21,585 nt of DNA from positions 1 through 21,585 of the forward strand of contig JBOFIR010000052.1 of NCBI GenBank assembly GCA_051650265.1, in the 5' to 3' direction. Both the position numbers and the translations under genes were made by a program. Numbering within the stretch: the first letter of the stretch is position 1; each line of letters starts with the position of its first letter. A model generated the notes under the pieces. The model made no database searches and was not told where the DNA came from. It worked only from the letters and a program-made list of their open reading frames with translations. This stretch comes from JBOFEH01 sp051650265 (GTDB taxonomy: Bacteria > Bacillota > Clostridia > Lachnospirales > Cellulosilyticaceae). Shown here piece by piece: positions 15,512 to 21,585 of this stretch.

Positions 15512-16876
15512 TTATTGGCCACCTTGAATAGATTGGTTCATGCGTTTGACAAATTCTTTGTTATCTTCGCATGTAATCATCATACTAATCAATTTTTCTG
15601 TAATATCTGCTGTATTTCCTTTGTGGAGCTCCTTGCGTACATAGTAGGCAATATTGCTCTCTTCTGGTTCAAGTAAGAGATCATCTCTTCTTGTCCCAGA
15701 CTTATAAATATCAATAGCAGGGAAGATCCGGCGCTCGGAAAGTGAACGGTCAAGCACAAGTTCCATATTGCCCGTCCCTTTGAATTCTTCAAAGATGACT
15801 TCATCCATCTTGCTACCTGTCTCTACAAGGGCTGTCCCCAAAATAGTCAGACTGCCACCCTTTTCGATATTACGTGCTGCCCCAAAAAATTTCTTTGGCA
15901 TATGCAGCGCTGCAGGATCAAGTCCTCCTGAAAGTGTACGTCCACTTGGCGGAATTGTCAAGTTGTAAGCTCTTGCCATACGTGTGATACTATCAAGCAA
16001 GATCACGAGATCCTTGCCCTGCTCTACCATACGCTTAGCACGCTCTAGCACCATCTCCACCACTTGCTTGTGGTGCTCTGGTGGTTCATCAAATGTAGAG
16101 GCGATCACCTGTACATCAGTGCCTGTGATACTACGACGGATATCTGTCACCTCTTCAGGACGCTCGTCGATAAGGAGCACAATCAGTGAAACGTCTGGAT
16201 GATTGGCTGTAATGGCATTGGCAATGTGCTTGAGGAGCACAGTCTTACCAGCCTTTGGTGGGGCTACAATCAACCCTCTTTGGCCTTTACCAATTGGCGC
16301 TAGAATATCAATAATACGTGTGGAAAGGACTTTTTTCTCGTATTCAAGAGAAAGTCTCTCGTCTGGGAATATCGGTGTGAGTGTCTCGAAGTTCGGTCTT
16401 AGCTTAGCACGTTCAGGTCTGTCCCCATTTACTTTATGCACATACAATAAGGCGCCTGCTTTTTCACCCTCTTTGGGCCTGCGGATATCGCCTTCAATCC
16501 AGTCTCCAGTCTTCAGATCAAAACGACGGATCTGTGAAATAGAGACATAGATATCATTCTCACCACGCATAAAATTGCAAGCTCTTAAAAAGCCATACCC
16601 ATCAGGCATGATCTCAAGTATTCCTGCTCCAGTCATACGATCACTGCGATCATTAGCAACTGGAACCTCTTCTGTTTCATTCACGACTTGGGGTGATACA
16701 GATGGTGAGGAAACTTCCTCGGATGTGATAATAGGAGAAGATTGTTGATGTGAACTTTCAAACGTTAAAAGTGCTTGGATGACCTCGGACTTCTTGAGTT
16801 TGCTAAGATGTGCAATCCCTTTGTCCTTGGCTAATTCCCGTAACTGAGCTAATGTTAATTTTTCCAAATTATTCAT
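15512..16876 (-). CDS. rho: Transcription termination factor Rho
   Basis: Rho is the hexameric RNA helicase that ends transcription at unstructured C-rich RNA. The product has 454 residues. Order: Rho N-terminal helical domain 1-40 (LAQLRELAKDKG); a Ser/Glu/Val-rich linker about 41-80, longer than in E. coli Rho and typical of many Gram-positive forms; the OB-fold RNA-binding domain about 84-155 (DGYGFLR, NDIYVS); and the ATPase with Walker A APPKAGKT at 205-212, Walker B VILLDSITR and the Q-loop region after it. The ATG at 16876 follows AAAGGAG by eleven bases. It lies directly after a degraded EAL gene fragment. Confidence 0.98.
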   Translation of the reverse strand: MNNLEKLTLAQLRELAKDKGIAHLSKLKKSEVIQALLTFESSHQQSSPIITSEEVSSPSVSPQVVNETEEVPVANDRSDRMTGAGILEIMPDGYGFLRACNFMRGENDIYVSISQIRRFDLKTGDWIEGDIRRPKEGEKAGALLYVHKVNGDRPERAKLRPNFETLTPIFPDERLSLEYEKKVLSTRIIDILAPIGKGQRGLIVAPPKAGKTVLLKHIANAITANHPDVSLIVLLIDERPEEVTDIRRSITGTDVQVIASTFDEPPEHHKQVVEMVLERAKRMVEQGKDLVILLDSITRMARAYNLTIPPSGRTLSGGLDPAALHMPKKFFGAARNIEKGGSLTILGTALVETGSKMDEVIFEEFKGTGNMELVLDRSLSERRIFPAIDIYKSGTRRDDLLLEPEESNIAYYVRKELHKGNTADITEKLISMMITCEDNKEFVKRMNQSIQGGQ

Positions 16877-16916
16877 TGCTTACTAGCTCCTTTGAATAGT
16901 CTTTTGTTCTTTTGAA

Positions 16917-17075
16917 CTAGTTTAACACACTTCTACCATTCTTTTCAAGGTACTTCTCTTCAATCTGCACAGGGTTTAGGGGTGCGTCCCACAAAAAACC
17001 TTGACCCATCTCACACCCCATTTCGCGCATCAAATCACGTTGTTCTATTGTCTCAGTCCCCTGCCATCAGCCCAT
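16917..17075 (-). pseudogene. C-terminal remnant of an EAL-domain (c-di-GMP phosphodiesterase) protein
   Basis: Leftward codons from 17066 to the TAG at 16919-16917 encode 49 residues whose core, TETIEQRDLMREMGC, then EMGQGFLWDAPLN and a trailing E-rich end, matches the last part of EAL domains (V-E-T-x-E-Q, the Leu-Gly-Cys-x-x-Gln-Gly-Tyr/Phe stretch, and a Pro before the final helix). Just upstream the frame is broken: a TGA lies at 17069-17067, and a neighbouring frame reads LMGLMAG, like the VAEG strand before the ETIEQ part, so a small deletion seems to have joined the pieces. Nothing recognisable as EAL is seen beyond about 17080, and ilvN ends at 17124. Most of the phosphodiesterase has been lost, so no activity is expected. 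Confidence 0.75.
16919..16948 (-). promoter_or_regulatory. Candidate rho promoter within the EAL remnant
   Basis: On the leftward strand TTGAAA (16948-16943) and TAAACT (16924-16919) are 18 bases apart, with TG one base before the -10. This is a weak match. It lies in the end of the dead EAL gene, about 40 bases upstream of the rho ATG. No better candidate was found close to rho. Confidence 0.3.
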
Positions 17076-17123
17076 TAGGCAGCATGACGCATCTGTTCCA
17101 AACGCTTCATGCACTTGTTTTCC

Positions 17124-17612
17124 TTACATATGTCTATTGCCACGTTGTAAGGCAATCACACCCGTTCTGACACTTTCTACAATTTCAAAGGGTCTGACAA
17201 AATCTATGAATGCATCAATCTTATCTTTCGAATCACAGATTTCAAAGACAATTGTTTCTGTATCCATATCTATGACACGCACATTATAATTCTCAGTCAG
17301 TTCTTTTGTCCTCTTAGTAAGCTCTGATTTGAGTGCTACTTTAATCAGGGCTAGCTCTCTCAGTAGATCCTCTTCTTTATTGAGCACCTGAACTTTTTTG
17401 ATATCTACCAGCTTCTCGACTTGTTTTTGCACTTGGCCGATTGCCTGCTCATCTTCTGTAACAGAGATGGTAATCCTTGAAATATTTGGGTCATGTGTCT
17501 CCTCACCCGCAAAACTGTTGAGGTTAAAGCCTCTTCGGGTGAATAATCCTGCGATTCGTGCAACAACCCCATAATTATTTTCTACTAACACTGACAAAAT
17601 TGTGTTCTTCAC
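17124..17612 (-). CDS. ilvN: Acetolactate synthase small (regulatory) subunit
   Basis: IlvN/IlvH binds valine and controls the large catalytic subunit that makes acetolactate in branched-chain amino acid synthesis. The product has 162 residues, normal for the family. The N-terminal ACT domain is clear (about 4-78: ILSVLVENNYGVVARIAGLF, then RGFNLNSF, then SRITISV), and the C-terminal dimer domain follows (about 84-158). The start is GTG at 17612, preceded by AAAGGAT; an ATG seven bases upstream is out of frame. The large subunit gene is not adjacent, which is unusual because ilvB and ilvN are often paired. The gene has an extended -10 promoter and a short leader, too short for a T-box or a leader-peptide attenuator. 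Confidence 0.95.
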   Translation of the reverse strand: MKNTILSVLVENNYGVVARIAGLFTRRGFNLNSFAGEETHDPNISRITISVTEDEQAIGQVQKQVEKLVDIKKVQVLNKEEDLLRELALIKVALKSELTKRTKELTENYNVRVIDMDTETIVFEICDSKDKIDAFIDFVRPFEIVESVRTGVIALQRGNRHM

Positions 17613-17651
17613 TATGCATCATCCTTTCTTAGTCCCCATTTATCTAGGGCT

Positions 17652-17660
17652 ATTATAACA
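17652..17660 (-). promoter_or_regulatory. Extended -10 promoter of ilvN
   Basis: On the leftward strand TGTTATAAT (17660-17652) is a perfect -10 with the extended TG. No convincing -35 lies at 16-18 bases, but extended -10 promoters can work without one. The leader before the GTG would be about 30-40 bases. Confidence 0.65.
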
Positions 17661-17688
17661 CATTTGAAAGAATGTTTTATAATAATTG

Positions 17689-17730
17689 CAAAAAATACAC
17701 ATTCTCATACAAAAAAAATGAGAATGTGTA
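17689..17730 (-). terminator. Terminator after the Lon-like protease gene
   Basis: Twelve perfect base pairs join ACACATTCTCAT (17697-17708) and ATGAGAATGTGT (17718-17729), with a nine-base loop. In the leftward direction the stem is followed by ATTTTTT. It lies 16 bases after the lon-like stop codon and separates that gene from ilvN. Confidence 0.93.
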
Positions 17731-17745
17731 GCGATGCATTTAACT

Positions 17746-20124
17746 CTATTTGTTTTTCTTCAAACTACGTTTAGATTCTTTTGTCACACCATTGAATTGT
17801 TTGAGTTTACTCACAACTAGTTTTTCAATCTCTTCATACGTCACATCAGTCAACACTTCAATACCTTCCCTAAAGTCCTTGACCGCATAGATATGGAACT
17901 GCCCTTTCTTGACAGCCTCCACAACCTCATCTTCAAGCACCAAATTGACTTTATTTTGATAAGGAATCATAACACCTTGTTTGCCCGTTAGCCCTCGTTT
18001 TTGACACACTCTAAAGAAGCCTTCTATCTTTTCATTGACCCCACCAATAGGCTGAATCTGCCCATATTGGTTGATTGATCCCGTCACCGCAATCCCTTGA
18101 TTAATCGGAATATCTGATAGACTTGATAAAATGCCATAAAGCTCTGCACTTGATGCACTATCCCCATCAATCATGCCATAACTTTGTTCGAAGCAAATAC
18201 GACAACTCAGAGAGAGCGGCATTTTCTGTGCAAACTGATGCCCCAAGAAGCCCGTGATAATCTGAATACCCTTAGAGTGAATATTGCCACTTAGTCCCGC
18301 TTCTTTTTCTACATCGATCACGCCTGACTTACCGCGATAAGTGGTTACAGTGATTCTCACAGGCTTCCCAAAGCTAAACTGATCTAGTCCATAGACTGCC
18401 AGACCATTAATCTGCCCAACTTTTTTACCCAACGTATCCACTAGCAAAATTTCTTGCATGAAGTTTTCATCCATATTTTTTTGAATGGTTTGCATAAAAT
18501 AATTTTTGAGTTTGCGAACTTTCACGATGGCATCTTTGGTAATCGTCCCTTCTGAGATCTCGTTGGCTTCTCTCAAAAGTTCTGCAATAGGTGTCAAATT
18601 ACTAGAGAGTTTCTTCTGATGATCTGCAAGACGATTACTATAGTGAACCAACTCCACCATGGCATCTTTATCAATAGGTTGCAAATTCTGCTTTTCACAA
18701 ATCCCTTTAATATATTTGCTAAATTCTTGGATATTTTCCTTGGTATTATCCACCTGTTCTACGAAATCCACACAGATTTTGAAAAGCTCCTTAAAATAAG
18801 GATCATATGCCTTAAGTGCTGCATAAATCTCATAGGGTCCTATTACTATGACCTTCATCTGCGCACTCACTGGCTCCGGACTGAGTTTGAGTGGTACAAT
18901 CACACTTGAGCTTGCCAGATTATCGATGACGATTTCACCACTTCTGAGTGTTCTTTTGATCGCTGCCCATGCACCGGGATATTCTAGAAGATCCTGTGCA
19001 TAGACGATGAGATAACCACCGTTCGCTTCATGAAGCAAACCGCCCCTAATATGATTGAAATCTACCGTACTACTTTGTAGTTCTGTCTCTACCTGAATCT
19101 TACCAACTAATTTATTATAGCTGAGGTTGATACTCGTAATGACTGGGGCGCCCGTTTGCTCTTTATGATCTACAATGAGATTGATACTATATTTATTAAT
19201 AATGTCTTCTACACCTTTCTGAGAAAGCCAAGGAAACAGCTGTGACATTTGCTTGCCTTCACTATCCTCAGACTCTGTGAAAAGACGAATATTCTCCAAC
19301 AAATCTGCACTGACCAAATCAAAATACTCTGCCAGCTCTTCATACATTTGATATTTTTCTTTGAGCCGTTTAATGAGATGGCCAACTTCCTTTGCAACAA
19401 TTTCATCATCCACATTATCCACATAGTCTTGATACATCTTCTCAAGTTCTCTAAGGTCTTTGAGTACTTGATCAGAAAGTTCATACAACCCTTTGAGTTT
19501 TTTCTTCATTTCTACGCGGATCTCATCATCTAGTTCAGCATACTCTTCCTCTGTAAGTGGTTTTCCTTCTTCATCAAGAGGTAGAAAACCTATTCCTTCT
19601 TGTGTGACTTTAATGATAAAGCCTAATTCTTTGGCATCCTTCTTTAAGTTACTTAGAATATCATCTTTTTGATCTTCCATCTCTGTAATGAGCTTTTGCC
19701 TCTTCTTTTCAGCTTCAAAACTTTCTAGTTTCCATGGAAGTTCTCCCATCAAAAACTGTTTAAAAGTCTCCATATCCTCTTGAAGTGCTATGCCATCACC
19801 CGCTTGTAACTTGAGCGCTATAGGCTGGGAAGGGTTGTTAAAGTTATGAATATAGCATAGATCATCAGGAACACTTTTGCCCTCTGCCATTTTACTGACC
19901 ATTTGCATAATATAGTCATATAAAAGGGGCTCATCTTCTCCTGATATATAAATGTTGTATCCTTTTGCATCTAGCTTCATTCCAAACTCCAGTAATTCGA
20001 TTGCATCCCCCTGCCCAATAATGCCCTCACTGTACGTCTCTTCTGACGTGCCTTTGAAAACAAAACTGTTTGGCTTATAAATGTTTTTAAGTTGTTGCCA
20101 ACCTAGTTCTATACTATTTTGCAT
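17746..20124 (-). CDS. Lon-family protease with degenerate ATPase module (AAA_32/LonC-like)
   Basis: This is a 792-residue protein with a C-terminal Lon protease domain (about 570-770). The Ser-Lys pair is clear: Ser656 in DGDSASSAE and Lys699 in GGVNEKIEGF, 43 residues apart as in E. coli Lon (S679/K722). The N-terminal part matches the AAA_32 type (YIHNFNNPSQPIALKL is a family phrase), with a charged helical insertion about 180-300. Where a P-loop GxxGxGK[ST] is expected, residues 61-68 read SGEDEPLL, with no Gly-Lys-Ser/Thr, and no Asp-Glu Walker B was found. It may therefore work without ATP, as shown for LonC of Meiothermus. The ATG at 20124 follows a GGGGGGG ribosome binding site. The substrate and physiological role are unknown; housekeeping Lon is not in the window. 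Confidence 0.9.
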   Translation of the reverse strand: MQNSIELGWQQLKNIYKPNSFVFKGTSEETYSEGIIGQGDAIELLEFGMKLDAKGYNIYISGEDEPLLYDYIMQMVSKMAEGKSVPDDLCYIHNFNNPSQPIALKLQAGDGIALQEDMETFKQFLMGELPWKLESFEAEKKRQKLITEMEDQKDDILSNLKKDAKELGFIIKVTQEGIGFLPLDEEGKPLTEEEYAELDDEIRVEMKKKLKGLYELSDQVLKDLRELEKMYQDYVDNVDDEIVAKEVGHLIKRLKEKYQMYEELAEYFDLVSADLLENIRLFTESEDSEGKQMSQLFPWLSQKGVEDIINKYSINLIVDHKEQTGAPVITSINLSYNKLVGKIQVETELQSSTVDFNHIRGGLLHEANGGYLIVYAQDLLEYPGAWAAIKRTLRSGEIVIDNLASSSVIVPLKLSPEPVSAQMKVIVIGPYEIYAALKAYDPYFKELFKICVDFVEQVDNTKENIQEFSKYIKGICEKQNLQPIDKDAMVELVHYSNRLADHQKKLSSNLTPIAELLREANEISEGTITKDAIVKVRKLKNYFMQTIQKNMDENFMQEILLVDTLGKKVGQINGLAVYGLDQFSFGKPVRITVTTYRGKSGVIDVEKEAGLSGNIHSKGIQIITGFLGHQFAQKMPLSLSCRICFEQSYGMIDGDSASSAELYGILSSLSDIPINQGIAVTGSINQYGQIQPIGGVNEKIEGFFRVCQKRGLTGKQGVMIPYQNKVNLVLEDEVVEAVKKGQFHIYAVKDFREGIEVLTDVTYEEIEKLVVSKLKQFNGVTKESKRSLKKNK

Positions 20125-20134
20125 GATATCCCCC

Positions 20135-20185
20135 CCATAGTTATACTATATTCACGAGGGCTTGAATAACTTACAAAAACTATGG
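20135..20185 (-). promoter_or_regulatory. Compound inverted repeat in the lon-like leader
   Basis: CCATAGTT (20135-20142) and AACTATGG (20178-20185) are perfect inverted copies. Inside them TATTCA (20149-20154) and TGAATA (20163-20168) form a second pair around an eight-base loop. In the leftward RNA the 3' arm runs into the G-rich ribosome binding site. It could be an RNA stem limiting translation or an operator at the promoter; TATAGT/TATAAC-like -10 boxes also lie in this stretch without a clear -35. Confidence 0.45.
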
Positions 20186-20201
20186 ATTTTTGACAGATTT
20201 T

Positions 20202-21569
20202 TTAGTGAGTCATGTTAGAAGCAGCAAAAACAATCACCACTGGCGCAGCGGACGCGCTAGGAAGCATATAGATGAGCTGATGCCTTTCCCCTTTTTTGAT
20301 ATGCCCAAGATAAATGAGTTTTTGTTGATTACGAAGACATCCACCTTCAGGAATCGGATAAACCGTCTGATAATCCCAACAGATTGCCCCTTTAAACATA
20401 TCACCTCTTGGATTAAGGAAAATATCCACATCTTCCTCCGCCATCACATCGATAATATGCGGCACACCATAGTTCCCTTTATTGGAGACAACTTCCCCTG
20501 TCATGGCATCTTTGCCACAGATCCATTCTTCCTTTTCTCCCACCACCAAGGTGCAGATATCATAATGGTCTTTGAAAACCACATGGTACTCACGGCTCCC
20601 CCCATAGAAAGTACCTCTTGGATGAACATCCTTGGCTAAAGGCTCTCTGCCACTACTTAGATCTCCCGGTTTGTAGACCCTCACCTCGATCATCACAGGT
20701 CCATCTGTCTTGATCCCCATAAGTGCAGAGATGACCTCTTGCTGACGCCATTTGTCCTGTTTGTAGAGGACATAGCGATCCCCCGCCGGGATCAGATGCT
20801 TACTCTCATCTTTCTTTCCCAGGTAGTCAAGAAGTACACTTTGCCCCATCCAGACTACATTTTGATGAGGCCCCTTAAATGCCTTACGCTCAAGTTCCAG
20901 CGAAACTGTGGTATCTGACAGGTTGAGTACTGTCACCTCAAAGCCTCTCCTTTGATTATCTTTGAACCCTTGAATATGATGGACAAACAATGTCCCGTCT
21001 CCTTTGAAGAAGCTCCTATACAAGACACCTTCTGCCTTTACATTTTCTGGGGAGTTACTTAGCACCAAAGTTCCCTCTTGATTTTGTTTGAGCTCATAAG
21101 GAATTTGTGGATAGCCACGATAGTTGGTACGGCTCAGATTCTCCACACAACTTCCTATAGGCTGCTTCTTGGCACTATAGGCTAGCTCTTCACTCACAAT
21201 CTGTTTGCCCACAGTCACTTGACCACTATAGAGCGCGCTCCAATCGCCATCTTCATCACGCAGTTGCAGACCCACCTCATAGTCTCCGGATTCAAAGAAA
21301 GCTTCAGGCTTACCGAACAAGACCTGCCACTCTTGCCCTTCCTTACGACAGTACCACCGCTCTAGATACTCCCCTTTTCCAAGTGGCCCCTCATAGCAAT
21401 ACACCCACCTCATGGTTTCCCCGATTCCGTATACTTTCTTCTCTGCCTTGAGCCCTAGAATTTCTACTTTGCAGCTTGATGCCTCCTGTGTCGGTTCTTT
21501 GGCACTCACACCTATGCCTCCCAAAAACACACACAAAAGGATGATAAGATAGCCTATACATTTTTTCAT
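20202..21569 (-). CDS. Secreted protein with PKD-like domain and unnamed C-terminal module (paralog of 9135-11312)
   Basis: This is an exported protein of 455 residues. A signal peptide covers 1-23 (likely cut after VSA). Residues about 33-120 resemble one PKD-like beta domain, with a GDYEVGLQLRDEDGDWS end like the repeats of the larger paralog. Residues about 126-452 form the same C-terminal module: SNSPE (171-175), LLDYLG (246-251), KWRQ (273-276), HPRGTF (316-321), NKGNYGV (363-369), NPRG (386-389), FKGAI (392-396) and YMLP (434-437). It lacks the copper amine oxidase-type domain and the acidic linker. The ATG at 21569 follows AGAGGAG. It ends 77 bases before the lon-like gene with no clear terminator between. 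The function is unknown; an extracellular or wall-associated place is likely. Confidence 0.87.
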   Translation of the reverse strand: MKKCIGYLIILLCVFLGGIGVSAKEPTQEASSCKVEILGLKAEKKVYGIGETMRWVYCYEGPLGKGEYLERWYCRKEGQEWQVLFGKPEAFFESGDYEVGLQLRDEDGDWSALYSGQVTVGKQIVSEELAYSAKKQPIGSCVENLSRTNYRGYPQIPYELKQNQEGTLVLSNSPENVKAEGVLYRSFFKGDGTLFVHHIQGFKDNQRRGFEVTVLNLSDTTVSLELERKAFKGPHQNVVWMGQSVLLDYLGKKDESKHLIPAGDRYVLYKQDKWRQQEVISALMGIKTDGPVMIEVRVYKPGDLSSGREPLAKDVHPRGTFYGGSREYHVVFKDHYDICTLVVGEKEEWICGKDAMTGEVVSNKGNYGVPHIIDVMAEEDVDIFLNPRGDMFKGAICWDYQTVYPIPEGGCLRNQQKLIYLGHIKKGERHQLIYMLPSASAAPVVIVFAASNMTH

Positions 21570-21585
21570 GATGATCAGCTCCTCT

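Noticed and set aside
17613..17660. T-box or attenuator ahead of ilvN
   Set aside because: The leader is only about 30-40 bases, and no T-box sequence or leader peptide is present.
1..21585. CRISPR array, tRNA, rRNA, insertion sequence or prophage
   Set aside because: I found no regularly spaced repeats, cloverleaf genes, transposase or phage genes on either strand.

Overview
The window looks like chromosome from a low-GC, Gram-positive anaerobe of the class Clostridia, probably Lachnospirales. A Cellulosilyticum-like genome is my best guess, from general impression only. Supporting signs are strong purine-rich ribosome binding sites, GTG starts on several genes, a YesM/YesN-type two-component pair, a DUF1540 protein, a GAAC-N4-GTTC SOS box, and the clostridial run rho, rpmE, yqhQ (DUF1385), prmC, prfA. 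No rRNA, tRNA, CRISPR array, insertion sequence or phage gene was seen. No stretch over 300 bases lacks a gene.

Left part (1-5950): a carbohydrate uptake locus. A lipoprotein solute-binding protein and two CUT1-type permeases (the second cut by the window edge) are read leftward. A sensor histidine kinase and an AraC-type response regulator are read rightward from the same 158-base intergenic region. The arrangement suggests that the kinase senses an extracellular sugar signal and the regulator controls the transporter. A strong two-way terminator at 5909-5950 separates this locus from uvrB.

Middle part (5953-12260), all leftward: uvrB, with a promoter whose -35 box overlaps a perfect LexA/DinR site; a small membrane protein; two tiny cysteine-rich proteins (one a double DUF1540 protein, one a 55-residue protein); a large secreted protein with a copper amine oxidase-type N-terminal domain; and a ZIP-family metal transporter.

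Right part (12277-21569), also leftward: prfA and prmC (release factor 1 and its methyltransferase) with yqhQ, rpmE and rho form a translation/transcription termination block. Upstream lie a decayed EAL-domain (c-di-GMP phosphodiesterase) fragment, a stand-alone ilvN, a Lon-family protease with what looks like a dead ATPase module, and a second secreted protein. That protein shares an unnamed C-terminal module of about 330 residues with the amine-oxidase-type protein of the middle part.

The most interesting items are the unnamed shared module of the two secreted proteins, the cysteine-rich pair (the first gene has its Shine-Dalgarno inside a long hairpin), the EAL remnant between ilvN and rho, and the Lon-like protease lacking a P-loop.
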